This document shows, one piece after another, positions 6,700 through 15,237 of a stretch of DNA of 64,000 nt. This DNA is from a virus: IMG/VR virus record IMGVR_UViG_3300013123_000005, positions 1-64,000 of that record; one strand, given 5' to 3'. How positions within the stretch are numbered: position 1 is the stretch's first letter; each line of letters starts with the position of its first letter. The notes under the pieces are model-generated. The model was not told the DNA's origin. It worked only from the letters and a program-made list of their open reading frames with translations, and ran no database searches. A program made the position numbers and the translations under genes.

Positions 6700-8376
6700 A
6701 TGTTTGACGATAAAAAATGGCATCAGGTACTTCGTGAATCAATTTTAGAAGAAGACGAATCTCTTCGTTACGCTTCAAAAGACTATCGAGCAATCGATCC
6801 TCATAATCCACCTTCAATTCAAGAAATTTTAACCAATTGGGTTCAAAAAAATATTGCTCTATATGATGAACATATTCATGCTTATTATCCTGTCAAGCAG
6901 TTGATTCCTTGGCGAGAATACACTTGGTCTAGACAAAATGCTCGAATGTCTCCAGAGGAATACGACGATCTTAAATCTGACATTGCCGAACGAGGTATTC
7001 AAAGTCCATTGATGATTGTTCTTGGCAGAAACGGAAAAGCCAAGATTGGTGAAGGAAACCATAGATTAGCAATTCTAATTGAACTAGGTTATACCGGTCT
7101 TGTTCCAGTTAGATTTTTATTTCATCAAAATGTCGAGAAAAACAGTCAAAATCTATATGAAAGCAAGCTAGCCGAATCTCAAAAAAGTTTCAAACTCCTT
7201 GAAGCTGCTGATATCGGTGGCAAAACCGTCAAGATGATTATGCGAACAATCATGCATGCTGGTGGAAAGCCATATATCATTGGTGGCTCTGTACGCGATG
7301 AAATGATTGGCAAGGAAACTAGATCAAAAGATATCGATTTTGTTGTATGCGGTCTTCCACTAGAATCAATTGCTAATGCTCTCCGGTCTCTCGGCAAGGT
7401 TAATATGGTTGGCAAGTCTTTTGGAGTTGTCAAGGCGACCATCGAAGGTGACGAATATGATTTCGCCATTCCAAGAGCCAAAGAAACAAGAGTTGGGTCT
7501 GGTCATGGAGACTTTGAAATTGTCTTAGATCCTAACGCTCCAATTGAAGAAGATCTTTCTAGGCGAGATTTTACCATCAATGCTCTAGCAAAAGATCCTT
7601 CTGGTAAAATCATTGATATTTTTGGAGGAATTCAAGACCTCAAAAACGGTATTATTCGTGCTGTTGGCATTCCAAAAGAACGTTTTGCAGAAGATCCATT
7701 AAGAATGCTCAGAGCAATTCAATTTGCAACAAGATTCAATTTTGATATTGAACCAAAGACTGCTCAAGCGATTCGAGAAAATAGAGCAGAATTAAGACGA
7801 ATTTCTTCAGAACGAATCTTTGAAGAGTTTACGAAAGCGTGGACAAAGGGATTTGCTGATTCAAGAAAGCTAATTCTGCTATTGAACAAACTTGCCGTTG
7901 GAACAACTTTATTTGGAGTCGATTTTGAGCCTATTGAATGGCAAAATAAAGAACCAGACTATTCAATTAAAACAGCTTTCGTTTCTTGCTTTGTTCGTGG
8001 AGGTGATGAAACAATCCTCAGAGCACCAACGGATCTGTTAGCTCTTTTGTATCTCGCAAGGATCGTATCCAAGACAGAAGCAGAGAACCTTTACAAGATC
8101 AAGAATATTCGAAGAACCAGATTAGAAGATGTAGCGAAAGTCTTCAGAAACATTATGGATATTCGTTTCAGAAATCTAGCTGAAAAGCTAGAAAAAATTC
8201 TTGAGCTGCCAATTGAACCAAAAGAACTTGACGTAACAGGCGAACAACTAATGCAACTAGGTCTTTCTGGTGCTCAGATTGGCGCAGCACAGTACAAAGT
8301 TTTGGAAGCAGTTCATCAAGGTCAGATTCAAAACAATCACCAAGAAATTCTAAACTTTATTTCTCCATTAAATTAA
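6700..8376 (+). CDS. ParB/Srx-like domain fused to CCA tRNA nucleotidyltransferase
   Basis: A 558-residue fusion. Residues about 65-145 form a ParB/sulfiredoxin-like domain with GEGNHR at 117-122. Residues about 185-440 are a class II CCA-adding/poly(A) polymerase head: GGSVRD at 195-200, DID at 211-213 as catalytic carboxylates, RRDFTINAL, and EDPLRMLRAIQFATRF. The C-terminus is helical. It should add or repair the 3' CCA of tRNA, including the tRNA-Arg at 21257, which lacks an encoded CCA. The N-terminus has L11-R-E13-S14, and the linker has LYES, LAES and LLEA at about 152-169, all matching L-x-E/[AS]. The activity of the ParB-like part is unknown. Confidence 0.9.
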   Translation: MFDDKKWHQVLRESILEEDESLRYASKDYRAIDPHNPPSIQEILTNWVQKNIALYDEHIHAYYPVKQLIPWREYTWSRQNARMSPEEYDDLKSDIAERGIQSPLMIVLGRNGKAKIGEGNHRLAILIELGYTGLVPVRFLFHQNVEKNSQNLYESKLAESQKSFKLLEAADIGGKTVKMIMRTIMHAGGKPYIIGGSVRDEMIGKETRSKDIDFVVCGLPLESIANALRSLGKVNMVGKSFGVVKATIEGDEYDFAIPRAKETRVGSGHGDFEIVLDPNAPIEEDLSRRDFTINALAKDPSGKIIDIFGGIQDLKNGIIRAVGIPKERFAEDPLRMLRAIQFATRFNFDIEPKTAQAIRENRAELRRISSERIFEEFTKAWTKGFADSRKLILLLNKLAVGTTLFGVDFEPIEWQNKEPDYSIKTAFVSCFVRGGDETILRAPTDLLALLYLARIVSKTEAENLYKIKNIRRTRLEDVAKVFRNIMDIRFRNLAEKLEKILELPIEPKELDVTGEQLMQLGLSGAQIGAAQYKVLEAVHQGQIQNNHQEILNFISPLN

Positions 8377-8388
8377 AATCTAATCTGC

Positions 8389-8417
8389 TTGACATTTATC
8401 TAAATCTAGGCTATACT
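8389..8417 (+). promoter_or_regulatory. sigma70-type promoter before the nucleotidyltransferase gene
   Basis: -35 TTGACA at 8389-8394, 17-base spacer, -10 TATACT at 8412-8417 followed by GTA. It lies in the 67-base gap before 8444, with a GGAGA ribosome site between. Confidence 0.9.
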
Positions 8418-8443
8418 GTATCTGCAATCGATGGAGACACGTA

Positions 8444-9454
8444 ATGTCGTTCAATATTCCCAAGCATACAATTCTTCTTACAATCGCTGGTTCTAGAGCA
8501 TATGGCATTCATCGCCCAGAATCGGACGTAGATATCAAAGGCGTGATTATTCCTCCTGTTGAATATCTGTACGGTACCAAGCGTTTCGAACAGTTCGATA
8601 AACCAGAAACAATCAAGAACGCATACTTTGATATGCTCAATGATGTGGAAAGGCAGGTTTCCAGAGATATCAAGCTCGAAGGATCTGCCTATGATCTTCG
8701 TAAGTTTGTAAGTCTTGCCGCAGAAAACAACCCAAATATTCTCGAAAGCTTGTTCTGTCGAGATGAAGAAGTAAGATTTATTACTCCGCTTGGACAGAAG
8801 CTAAGAGATAATCGAGACTTGTTTTTGAGCAAGAAGGTTCGTTATAGTCTTGCTGGTTATGCTTTTGCTCAGTTGCAGAGAATTAAGACTCACCGTGAAT
8901 GGCTGCTCAACCCTCCGAAGGTTGAACCGACCAGAGAGTTGTTTGGTCTGCCAACTGTTCACAAGACATTCCAGAGAGAGCACTTGAATGCCCTTCTTAC
9001 GCTCACAAAGCCTGTTTTGGAGAGCCTCGGGCTTTCTCGGGAAGGGATTGACCTGATCTTTAAAGAACGCGCTTACGAGGATGCTAGGCGTCATTGGGAG
9101 CAGTTTAAGAATTGGCAGAAAAATCGCAACCCTGCCCGTGCCGACATTGAAGCAAAATATGGATATGACACCAAGCACGGTGGTCATCTTTATCGTTTGC
9201 TTTCGATGGGCAAGGAAGCATTGCTGACTGGAAAGATCAACGTTTGGCGTGGTGATATTGACGCAGAACAGATTCTTGCAATTCGGGCAGGAATGTGGAG
9301 CTACGATCAGTTGATCGAATGGGCAACGAACATCGAAGCGGAGCTTGACGGACTCTATAAGTCTTGCACTTGTTTGCCTCACAGTCCTGATCGTGAAGGA
9401 ATTGATAAGTTGTGCGTTGAGCTTCACCAGGAATTTCATCAAACAAAGGAATAA
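8444..9454 (+). CDS. Pol-beta superfamily nucleotidyltransferase (RlaP-like)
   Basis: A 336-residue DNA polymerase beta superfamily nucleotidyltransferase. GSRAYG is at residues 16-21 and the metal-binding DVD at 28-30. The C-terminal half has the conserved YDTKHGGHLYRLL and MWSYDQLIEWA segments of phage and bacterial RlaP-like proteins, a family associated with RNA ligases. It likely transfers nucleotides to an RNA end or a protein; the substrate is unknown. It has its own promoter and is followed five bases later by the ligase gene. Unlike neighbours, it lacks the L-x-E N-terminal segment. Confidence 0.85.
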   Translation: MSFNIPKHTILLTIAGSRAYGIHRPESDVDIKGVIIPPVEYLYGTKRFEQFDKPETIKNAYFDMLNDVERQVSRDIKLEGSAYDLRKFVSLAAENNPNILESLFCRDEEVRFITPLGQKLRDNRDLFLSKKVRYSLAGYAFAQLQRIKTHREWLLNPPKVEPTRELFGLPTVHKTFQREHLNALLTLTKPVLESLGLSREGIDLIFKERAYEDARRHWEQFKNWQKNRNPARADIEAKYGYDTKHGGHLYRLLSMGKEALLTGKINVWRGDIDAEQILAIRAGMWSYDQLIEWATNIEAELDGLYKSCTCLPHSPDREGIDKLCVELHQEFHQTKE

Positions 9455-9459
9455 ATTAA

Positions 9460-10353
9460 ATGTCAAGCAATCTGATTCGCCCGATGCTGGCAGTTGACGT
9501 TAAAGACGTTGCCAACATCAAGTTTCCTATTTATGCTCAACCCAAGATCGATGGTATTCGATGCTTGAAGGTAAATGGGCAAATTGTTTCTCGTAATTTC
9601 AAGCCCATTCCAAACAAGTACATTCGTTCTGTTCTTGAACGAATTCTTCCAGAGGGCGTTGATGGAGAAATCGTTGGTGCAAATATGGAAGATTTTCAAG
9701 CAACCGTTAGTGCTGTCATGAATCGAGAAGGCGAACCAGAGTTTTATTACAACGCATTCGATTATGTAGAGGATGCTTTGTTTACTCCGTTTAATAATCG
9801 ATATGCAGCGCTCAAGGAATGGCACAATAGTCAGAATTCCAATATTGTTCGTCTTGTAGAAGTCAAATATATTGAAAATGTTGAAGAATTGCGCGCTTAT
9901 GAAAACGAATGTCTTTCTGCTGGTTATGAAGGTTTGATTCTTCGGAGCCTTTACGGCAAGTATAAGTGTGGTCGAAGCACCATTAATGAACAGCTTTTGC
10001 TTAAACTTAAACAGTTCCAAGATAGCGAAGCAAAAATTGTCGGGTACGAACCTCTAATGCACAACGAGAATGCCAAGGAGAGGGACGTATTTGGGGATTC
10101 CAAGCGTTCCAGCAAAAAGGACGGACTAGTTGCTATGGAAACCTTGGGAGCGCTTCTAGTGGTCGATAACGTCACAAACGTAGACTTTAAAATTGGTACA
10201 GGTTTTGATGCAGCTTTGCGTGAGCAGATTTGGCAAAATCGTGATACTTATATGGGAAAGCTTGTGAAATACAAGTATTTCGCGATTGGTGAAAAAGACA
10301 AGCCACGATTTCCTACGTTCCTTGGATTTAGACACGAGAACGATATGGATTGA
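9460..10353 (+). CDS. ATP-dependent DNA ligase (T7-like)
   Basis: A 297-residue ATP-dependent ligase. Motif I is QPKIDGIRC with the adenylated lysine at 29; VDGEIVG is motif III; EGLILR is motif IV; LLKLK is motif V. The C-terminus is a small OB-fold with KYKYFAIGEKDKPRFP. The size and compact OB match phage T7-type DNA ligases, though a dual RNA/DNA role is possible. It sits five bases after the RlaP-like gene, so it is in the same operon and completes a kinase/nucleotidyltransferase/ligase set. Confidence 0.9.
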   Translation: MSSNLIRPMLAVDVKDVANIKFPIYAQPKIDGIRCLKVNGQIVSRNFKPIPNKYIRSVLERILPEGVDGEIVGANMEDFQATVSAVMNREGEPEFYYNAFDYVEDALFTPFNNRYAALKEWHNSQNSNIVRLVEVKYIENVEELRAYENECLSAGYEGLILRSLYGKYKCGRSTINEQLLLKLKQFQDSEAKIVGYEPLMHNENAKERDVFGDSKRSSKKDGLVAMETLGALLVVDNVTNVDFKIGTGFDAALREQIWQNRDTYMGKLVKYKYFAIGEKDKPRFPTFLGFRHENDMD

Positions 10354-10376
10354 TCAGATGGAGATTTAAACGATAG

Positions 10377-12215
10377 TTGACGATTAGATTAATCCCGACA
10401 ACGTATGCCAGCCCGGCTGCGGCTTTAGCTGCTTGTGGTGCTGGTGATACGATCATCTTTGAAGCTGCTGCTAACTCTTCCTACACAAATCAAGATTTAT
10501 CTACAAAGGGAGCGACCGCCAATATTACGTGGCTGAATCAAAAAGGCTCCAAGATAACGATAACTTTAATTAATAATACTTCGCTGGTGCCCGGTAACGG
10601 TTGGATTTTTGGAAGCATTGAGGGCTCGGACTCGACTGCTTTCGATTTTTCTTGTGTGGGATCTCCTGGCGGTGCTGGTGGTTGTTGTTATATATCTTCC
10701 GGTAAGAGCGTCACGATGTATGACACGTGTATTCACGGAAACTCTTCTGGTGGTACAGCCGTTCGGTTGGAAGCCGGTGCGTCAAATGCTATTTTGGCGG
10801 CAAGGCGTTGTCAATTTCAAGCCTATACAATTTTTCCGAATAATGCGCTATCGGGCGCGTCGGTTCAGTTGACAACTAACGGTGGCTCTACGTCCAGGGC
10901 AATTTTAAGCGCCTACGATACGATATTTTATGGGCAGGGAGCCTCTGGTGGTACTGGAATTGAGTGCAGTGCTGGTGTCAGGGGTCAATATTATACTGAG
11001 CGTTGTACATTTCGTACAATGTCGTGGGGAATATATTTGCCCGGCATATTTGGTACAAATGGTTCAACTTCTCTTTATTGTGAATTTTATAATTTGGCAA
11101 TTGGCATTGCACATGCTGCTACTTTAAATCCTCAATTGGTCATTAAGCGCTGTACATTTGGAAACAACTCCATTACGGATTATCTGCGAAATGTTAACAG
11201 CAAAACGAACGTTGTCGTGGATTCTTGTTGGTTTGAGACAATGGAGGTTCAGGCTGGCGCGGCTTGGACAAAAAATGGATATGAAACGTGTACTGCGGGA
11301 ACTCCGGGTGCTAGCGACTTTGTTTGTTCTCACATTTCTGCTGCATTTACAAATTGGGCGTCATCTAATTTTGATATCGCCAGTTCTAGTTCTTTATTGG
11401 TAGGCACTGGCAATGACGCTGCTGGCGAACATTTAGATCGCGCCGGACGCCCGGCTGTCGTCGGTCTTTCTGATGTCGGCGCTTACGAATTGCAGTGTAC
11501 TGATCCCGCGTTTGGTGAGACAACATTAAATGCAACTTGCGCTGGTACTGTGGGCGACGCAGTTGTCTCTTGGACAACTGCCAGTATGGACGGTAGCTAC
11601 GATCTTTTTGGAATTTATTCTGGAAGTACTCAGCTTGGTACTGTTGGAATCACGACTGGATCTTTTGCTGTTACTGGTACTGTGGGTGAGGTGATAGTCT
11701 ATACACTCAAGGCTCGTTCTGGTTGCGACAGTATTACTTGGGTGACTGGTCCTACGGCTTCTTTTTCTTATTCTTCAGTTGCAGATTGGGGTGGTACAGA
11801 AGAGTTGAGTTTTTTTAGACTCTCCGAGACAGCCATTAATATTGCGTGGGATACTAGTTCGATCACGGGAGTCGTTAACGGTTATGATGTTTATGCGGAC
11901 GATGTTTTGGTTGCAGAATTGGGACTAGTTGATGAATGTGGAGCAACCGCTAGCTTCTTGTCAACTCACACCTATAAAATCAGTCTTATTGATGAATGTG
12001 GATATGAAGTGGATGGACCTACCGGCAGCTTTTACTTTGATTGGTTAATTCCTACTGACTTTGGCTGCTTTAAAATTAATCCATCAAATCACAACATACA
12101 ATCAGCGGTATGCGTTAGCTTTGATCATCTTCGAAACATTGAGCAAGTTCCTCTATCCTTGTCTCTTCCGGTAACGACTATTAGAAAAAACAAACCTTAT
12201 AGAGTTGGAACATAG
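10377..12215 (+). CDS. Beta-helix tail fibre or tailspike-like protein
   Basis: A 612-residue protein rich in Gly, Ser, Thr and Asn. Residues about 1-370 have the short repeated strand-turn pattern of a right-handed parallel beta-helix (pectin-lyase-like); residues about 375-580 look like Ig/FN3-type beta-sandwiches, with two similar DECG segments. The end is short and polar. Probably a receptor-binding or virion-surface protein. The TTG start at 10377 is supported only by the open frame and a distant GGAG. The coding DNA is visibly richer in GC-containing codons than neighbours, suggesting exchange as a host-range cassette. It stands apart from the other structural genes. Confidence 0.7.
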   Translation: MTIRLIPTTYASPAAALAACGAGDTIIFEAAANSSYTNQDLSTKGATANITWLNQKGSKITITLINNTSLVPGNGWIFGSIEGSDSTAFDFSCVGSPGGAGGCCYISSGKSVTMYDTCIHGNSSGGTAVRLEAGASNAILAARRCQFQAYTIFPNNALSGASVQLTTNGGSTSRAILSAYDTIFYGQGASGGTGIECSAGVRGQYYTERCTFRTMSWGIYLPGIFGTNGSTSLYCEFYNLAIGIAHAATLNPQLVIKRCTFGNNSITDYLRNVNSKTNVVVDSCWFETMEVQAGAAWTKNGYETCTAGTPGASDFVCSHISAAFTNWASSNFDIASSSSLLVGTGNDAAGEHLDRAGRPAVVGLSDVGAYELQCTDPAFGETTLNATCAGTVGDAVVSWTTASMDGSYDLFGIYSGSTQLGTVGITTGSFAVTGTVGEVIVYTLKARSGCDSITWVTGPTASFSYSSVADWGGTEELSFFRLSETAINIAWDTSSITGVVNGYDVYADDVLVAELGLVDECGATASFLSTHTYKISLIDECGYEVDGPTGSFYFDWLIPTDFGCFKINPSNHNIQSAVCVSFDHLRNIEQVPLSLSLPVTTIRKNKPYRVGT

Positions 12216-12217
12216 TA

Positions 12218-12802
12218 ATGGAATATAGTCGGTTATATTGCGATCTCGACGGAGTTCTTGTAAATTTCGATTTTGGTGCCGTAGAACGCTGTAATTTGGC
12301 AATGAAAAACGGCGAAGTATCGTCAAACTTGATTAAACAGGTTAGGCAAGATCTTGGACGAGATTATCTTTGGGTTGGTGATTTCGCAATGCACAAAAAA
12401 GAAAGTAATCCGAAATCTCTTCGAAAACTATTACATACCGTAATAGCAAAGAATCGTGAATTTTGGGCGACGTTGCCATTCATGCCTGATGGCGAACAAC
12501 TTTGGAGGGCAATTGGAAGCCGCGCTTATATTCTTTCAAAGCCAATGTCGGAAGAGTGCGCGCAAGGAAAAATAGAATGGTGTATCAAGAATTTGGGAAT
12601 TACAAAAAATAAAATCATATTGACATCGTGGGAATCCTCAAAAGATAAATCTGCATATGCAAAAAATGGAGAAACTCCTAACATTTTGATTGATGATTAT
12701 GCTGGATTTATTGAGCCATTTCGCGCTGTTGGTGGAATTGGTATTTTGCACACGAGCACACCAGACACATTGAGGCAATTGCAAAGGATTTTGTCTATTT
12801 AG
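12218..12802 (+). CDS. HAD-like phosphatase, 5'(3')-nucleotidase type
   Basis: A 194-residue HAD-superfamily enzyme. The nucleophile motif DLDGVLVNFD has Asp9 and Asp11; a Ser/Thr motif is present in the middle, and ILIDDYAGF near residue 165 supplies the acidic C-terminal motif. Size and motif spacing fit phage 5'(3')-deoxyribonucleotidases, but 3'-phosphatase activity on nucleic-acid ends cannot be excluded. It starts three bases after the fibre gene. Confidence 0.8.
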   Translation: MEYSRLYCDLDGVLVNFDFGAVERCNLAMKNGEVSSNLIKQVRQDLGRDYLWVGDFAMHKKESNPKSLRKLLHTVIAKNREFWATLPFMPDGEQLWRAIGSRAYILSKPMSEECAQGKIEWCIKNLGITKNKIILTSWESSKDKSAYAKNGETPNILIDDYAGFIEPFRAVGGIGILHTSTPDTLRQLQRILSI

Positions 12803-12805
12803 AAC

Positions 12806-14632
12806 ATGATGAAAATTACCGGTAACATTCAAAACGAATTAAAAGAAATGGTTATGGACTTCTATGATTTTGCCAAGCCATATATGAAATTTGATAAAGA
12901 TGTAACGAAAACCAATTTTGTTTCAGATAACGAAAATGCCAAGAAAATCTTGGGAATGACTGGATATTATAATCCAGAAGATTATTCCGTTACAATTTAT
13001 ACTGATCGGCGACACCCAAAAGACATATTACGTTCATTGGCACACGAGTTAGTGCATCATGCTCAAAATTGCAAAGGCGAATTTAATGATGGCTCTTTGG
13101 ATGAAGCAGCAGAAGAAGGTTATGCACAGGTTAATCCGAAGCTTCGAAGCATGGAAAAGCAAGCCATGCTCATCGGAAATATCTGCTTTCGAGATTGGGA
13201 AGATGGAATAAAGACCGGTCGAAACAATTCAAAAGCTCCTAGTTATATTGTAGAAAATCGAGAAAGGTATATTCGTTTGTTGAATCAAGAACAAAATGGA
13301 CTGTTGATGGAACGCGCCCTTAAGACTAAATGGAATCTATCAGAAGCTTATGAAGATCGATCTGTTGAACCAAATATGATGGAAGCAATTGGCGGAAATT
13401 TTGATCGAGTTAATGCTTTAGCGAAAAGATATCAGCAAACACAAGAAGATTCCGATCTTGAAGTGTTGAAACAGGCTTTCGAAGAAAACGTCGTACCAAT
13501 GTTGTCCCAGGCTGGATTGGATTACAAAGGATTTCACAAATACGATGCAATGCTCAAAAGAGAAACTGTTGCAGTGTTCAGAGCTTTGAAAACTGAATCT
13601 GATTATAAGGTTGCGAGAGTTCATATCGATTTAGATCCGTTGACGAAGCTATTTTCAACTTCAGTTGAAACTGATCACAATTTTCTAGAGCGGGATTGGA
13701 ATAGAATCGAAAAGGCAGTAGAATATATCAAACGTGCTCTTGGTCAAGGTCAAGAACCAATTGAAACGCAAGAAAAACCAAGTCTTAAGGAGAATACAGG
13801 AATGAAGAACGTTCCAAAGGCAGGAAAATTCAAGTACACAAAGAAAATCACAAAAGAGAATATCGCCAATATTGTTGAATCATATATGCGTAAGCTCAAG
13901 GAAAGCAAGGGAACACTAGGTCAGACTCAAATTAATGAGATGGTCGCCAACGTTGTCCGCTTCATGATGGAGCAGAATGACAAAAATATGAAGCCCGCTC
14001 AAGGTAAGCCAGCTGGTGCTATGGTGCAAGAGCAAGGCGACAAGAACATGAAGCCAGCGCAGGGCAAGCCTACTGGAGCAATGGTTCAGGAGCAGGGTGA
14101 TAAAAATATGAAGCCCGCCCAAGGAAAACCAAAGGGCGCGATGGTTCAGGAATCTGACGGTGCCAACGAATACAAGTACGAAAAGGCTGGTAACAAGCCA
14201 AAGGGTTCATTAGTTGAGGAAGATCTTGACAAGCTAGTCAATGAAGTGTTGGGTGAGTTTAACGAATCTTATGGCGACGTAGATCCTTCTGCACCTTGGT
14301 CTTCGGCTGATGAATTTGGCAATTCGACTCCAAGTGATGCTTATGGTCCTGGCGACACCTTCACCGGCAATCCTCGCGATGCCGGGCTAGAAACTGATGT
14401 TAACAACTATGCCGATACTGAGCTTGGAATGGACGAAGATATTGTTCCTCCAACTCCTGATGCAACAAATACTCTCACCGCTGAACCAGAACCAAACTGG
14501 CTATATGGTGATGAGCCTCTAGCCGAAGAAAAGGAAATTTATGAGCGTTGTGCTCCTGGCTCAAAAGATAAGCTTTATGAGGGTCGTCATAGTCGTACAG
14601 CCAAGAAGCTTCTTTCTTGGGCAGTTCGATAA
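12806..14632 (+). CDS. HExxH metallopeptidase-like protein with 20-residue repeats
   Basis: A 608-residue protein. Residues about 40-140 contain HELVHH (His80-Glu81-His84) and a following glutamate (E117), consistent with a zinc metallopeptidase. Residues about 392-450 hold three 20-residue repeats beginning DKNMKPAQGKP and ending GAMVQE. The remainder is acidic and Pro/Gly-rich with low complexity. L-x-E/[AGS] sites occur internally (LSEA, LKES). It could be a virion-associated protease or a packaged protein; a head-maturation role is only inference. Two in-frame ATGs start it; the first is used. Confidence 0.75.
   Translation: MMKITGNIQNELKEMVMDFYDFAKPYMKFDKDVTKTNFVSDNENAKKILGMTGYYNPEDYSVTIYTDRRHPKDILRSLAHELVHHAQNCKGEFNDGSLDEAAEEGYAQVNPKLRSMEKQAMLIGNICFRDWEDGIKTGRNNSKAPSYIVENRERYIRLLNQEQNGLLMERALKTKWNLSEAYEDRSVEPNMMEAIGGNFDRVNALAKRYQQTQEDSDLEVLKQAFEENVVPMLSQAGLDYKGFHKYDAMLKRETVAVFRALKTESDYKVARVHIDLDPLTKLFSTSVETDHNFLERDWNRIEKAVEYIKRALGQGQEPIETQEKPSLKENTGMKNVPKAGKFKYTKKITKENIANIVESYMRKLKESKGTLGQTQINEMVANVVRFMMEQNDKNMKPAQGKPAGAMVQEQGDKNMKPAQGKPTGAMVQEQGDKNMKPAQGKPKGAMVQESDGANEYKYEKAGNKPKGSLVEEDLDKLVNEVLGEFNESYGDVDPSAPWSSADEFGNSTPSDAYGPGDTFTGNPRDAGLETDVNNYADTELGMDEDIVPPTPDATNTLTAEPEPNWLYGDEPLAEEKEIYERCAPGSKDKLYEGRHSRTAKKLLSWAVR
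13979..14155 (+). repeat. 60-bp coding repeat, three copies
   Basis: Units at 13979-14038, 14039-14098 and 14099-14155 (last one slightly short). The protein unit is nearly invariant, while DNA copies differ mostly at third codon positions (GCC/GCA, AAG/AAA, GGT/GGC). The repeat therefore looks old and kept by selection on the protein. Confidence 0.9.
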
Positions 14633-14660
14633 ATCAAACTAAAATTATAAGAGGTCTATA

Positions 14661-15002
14661 ATGATTCCAGTTGCAGTATTAAATCGTCTTAAGAAACAAG
14701 CGCAACAGAGGCACGAAAAGCTGGTTCTCAATGTGCCACCGACAAAGCAAGATATCGTCACAACTGCGCCCGTTGCAATTGAAGAAAAAGTTCCAACAAT
14801 TACGGTGATCGAAACGTTTAAGGTGGGTCAAGAGTTGGCAGAAGAACCGTCAAGCGCAGTTGTAGATTCAATTCCGGAACCGGCAACAGTTCCAGAAATG
14901 ACAAAAAAAGAAATCATGAAGGCATTAACTGAGGCTGGTATCACATTCGACAAGTACCGAACTCGTGCCGAACTTTTGGAATTATTGCCAACGAATGATT
15001 AA
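14661..15002 (+). CDS. Small protein with HeH/SAP-like C-terminal domain
   Basis: A 113-residue protein with a good AAGAGG ribosome site. The N-terminal 25 residues are basic and helical, the middle is a Pro/Val/Glu-rich linker, and the last 35 residues (KKEIMKALTEAGITFDKYR) match the helix-extended-helix fold of HeH/SAP-like DNA- or RNA-binding segments. Possibly a small nucleic-acid-binding or scaffold-associated protein. It overlaps the next gene by eight bases. Confidence 0.65.
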   Translation: MIPVAVLNRLKKQAQQRHEKLVLNVPPTKQDIVTTAPVAIEEKVPTITVIETFKVGQELAEEPSSAVVDSIPEPATVPEMTKKEIMKALTEAGITFDKYRTRAELLELLPTND

Positions 15003-15231
15003 TCACGATGATATGACAAGAAGATTTCTTCTGTACGAAGGAGAAATGCAGGAATCAGGAGTCTTTTCCAGAATTCAAGCAATTCAAGATCTTCTGTCTA
15101 AAATCTCTCCAAAATCTCAAATGGACGTTCGACGTATCGAAATGATTGACGACAACCTAAGAGCATTACGTCGAATTGTCAGAGCCTTAACTTCAAAGGA
15201 TTCACAAGAAGCCGATATCTCAGGAGAATAA
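14995..15231 (+). CDS. Small helical protein with LYEG N-terminal site
   Basis: A 78-residue protein from the ATG at 14995; a shorter form from the ATG at 15013 is possible. RRFLLYEGEMQ at residues 9-19 includes L-Y-E-G, a prohead-protease-type tetrapeptide. The rest is a predicted helical hairpin ending in acidic residues. No family recognised. It is directly followed by the 781-residue multidomain enzyme. Confidence 0.65.
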   Translation: MINHDDMTRRFLLYEGEMQESGVFSRIQAIQDLLSKISPKSQMDVRRIEMIDDNLRALRRIVRALTSKDSQEADISGE

Positions 15232-15237
15232 AGTATC

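Noticed and set aside
8801-9466. 221-codon frame on the - strand
   Set aside because: It is antisense to the clear nucleotidyltransferase gene and has no motif; no other - strand gene is supported in the window.
10354-12217. Fibre gene as part of a transposon
   Set aside because: No inverted repeats, target duplication or transposase around it.
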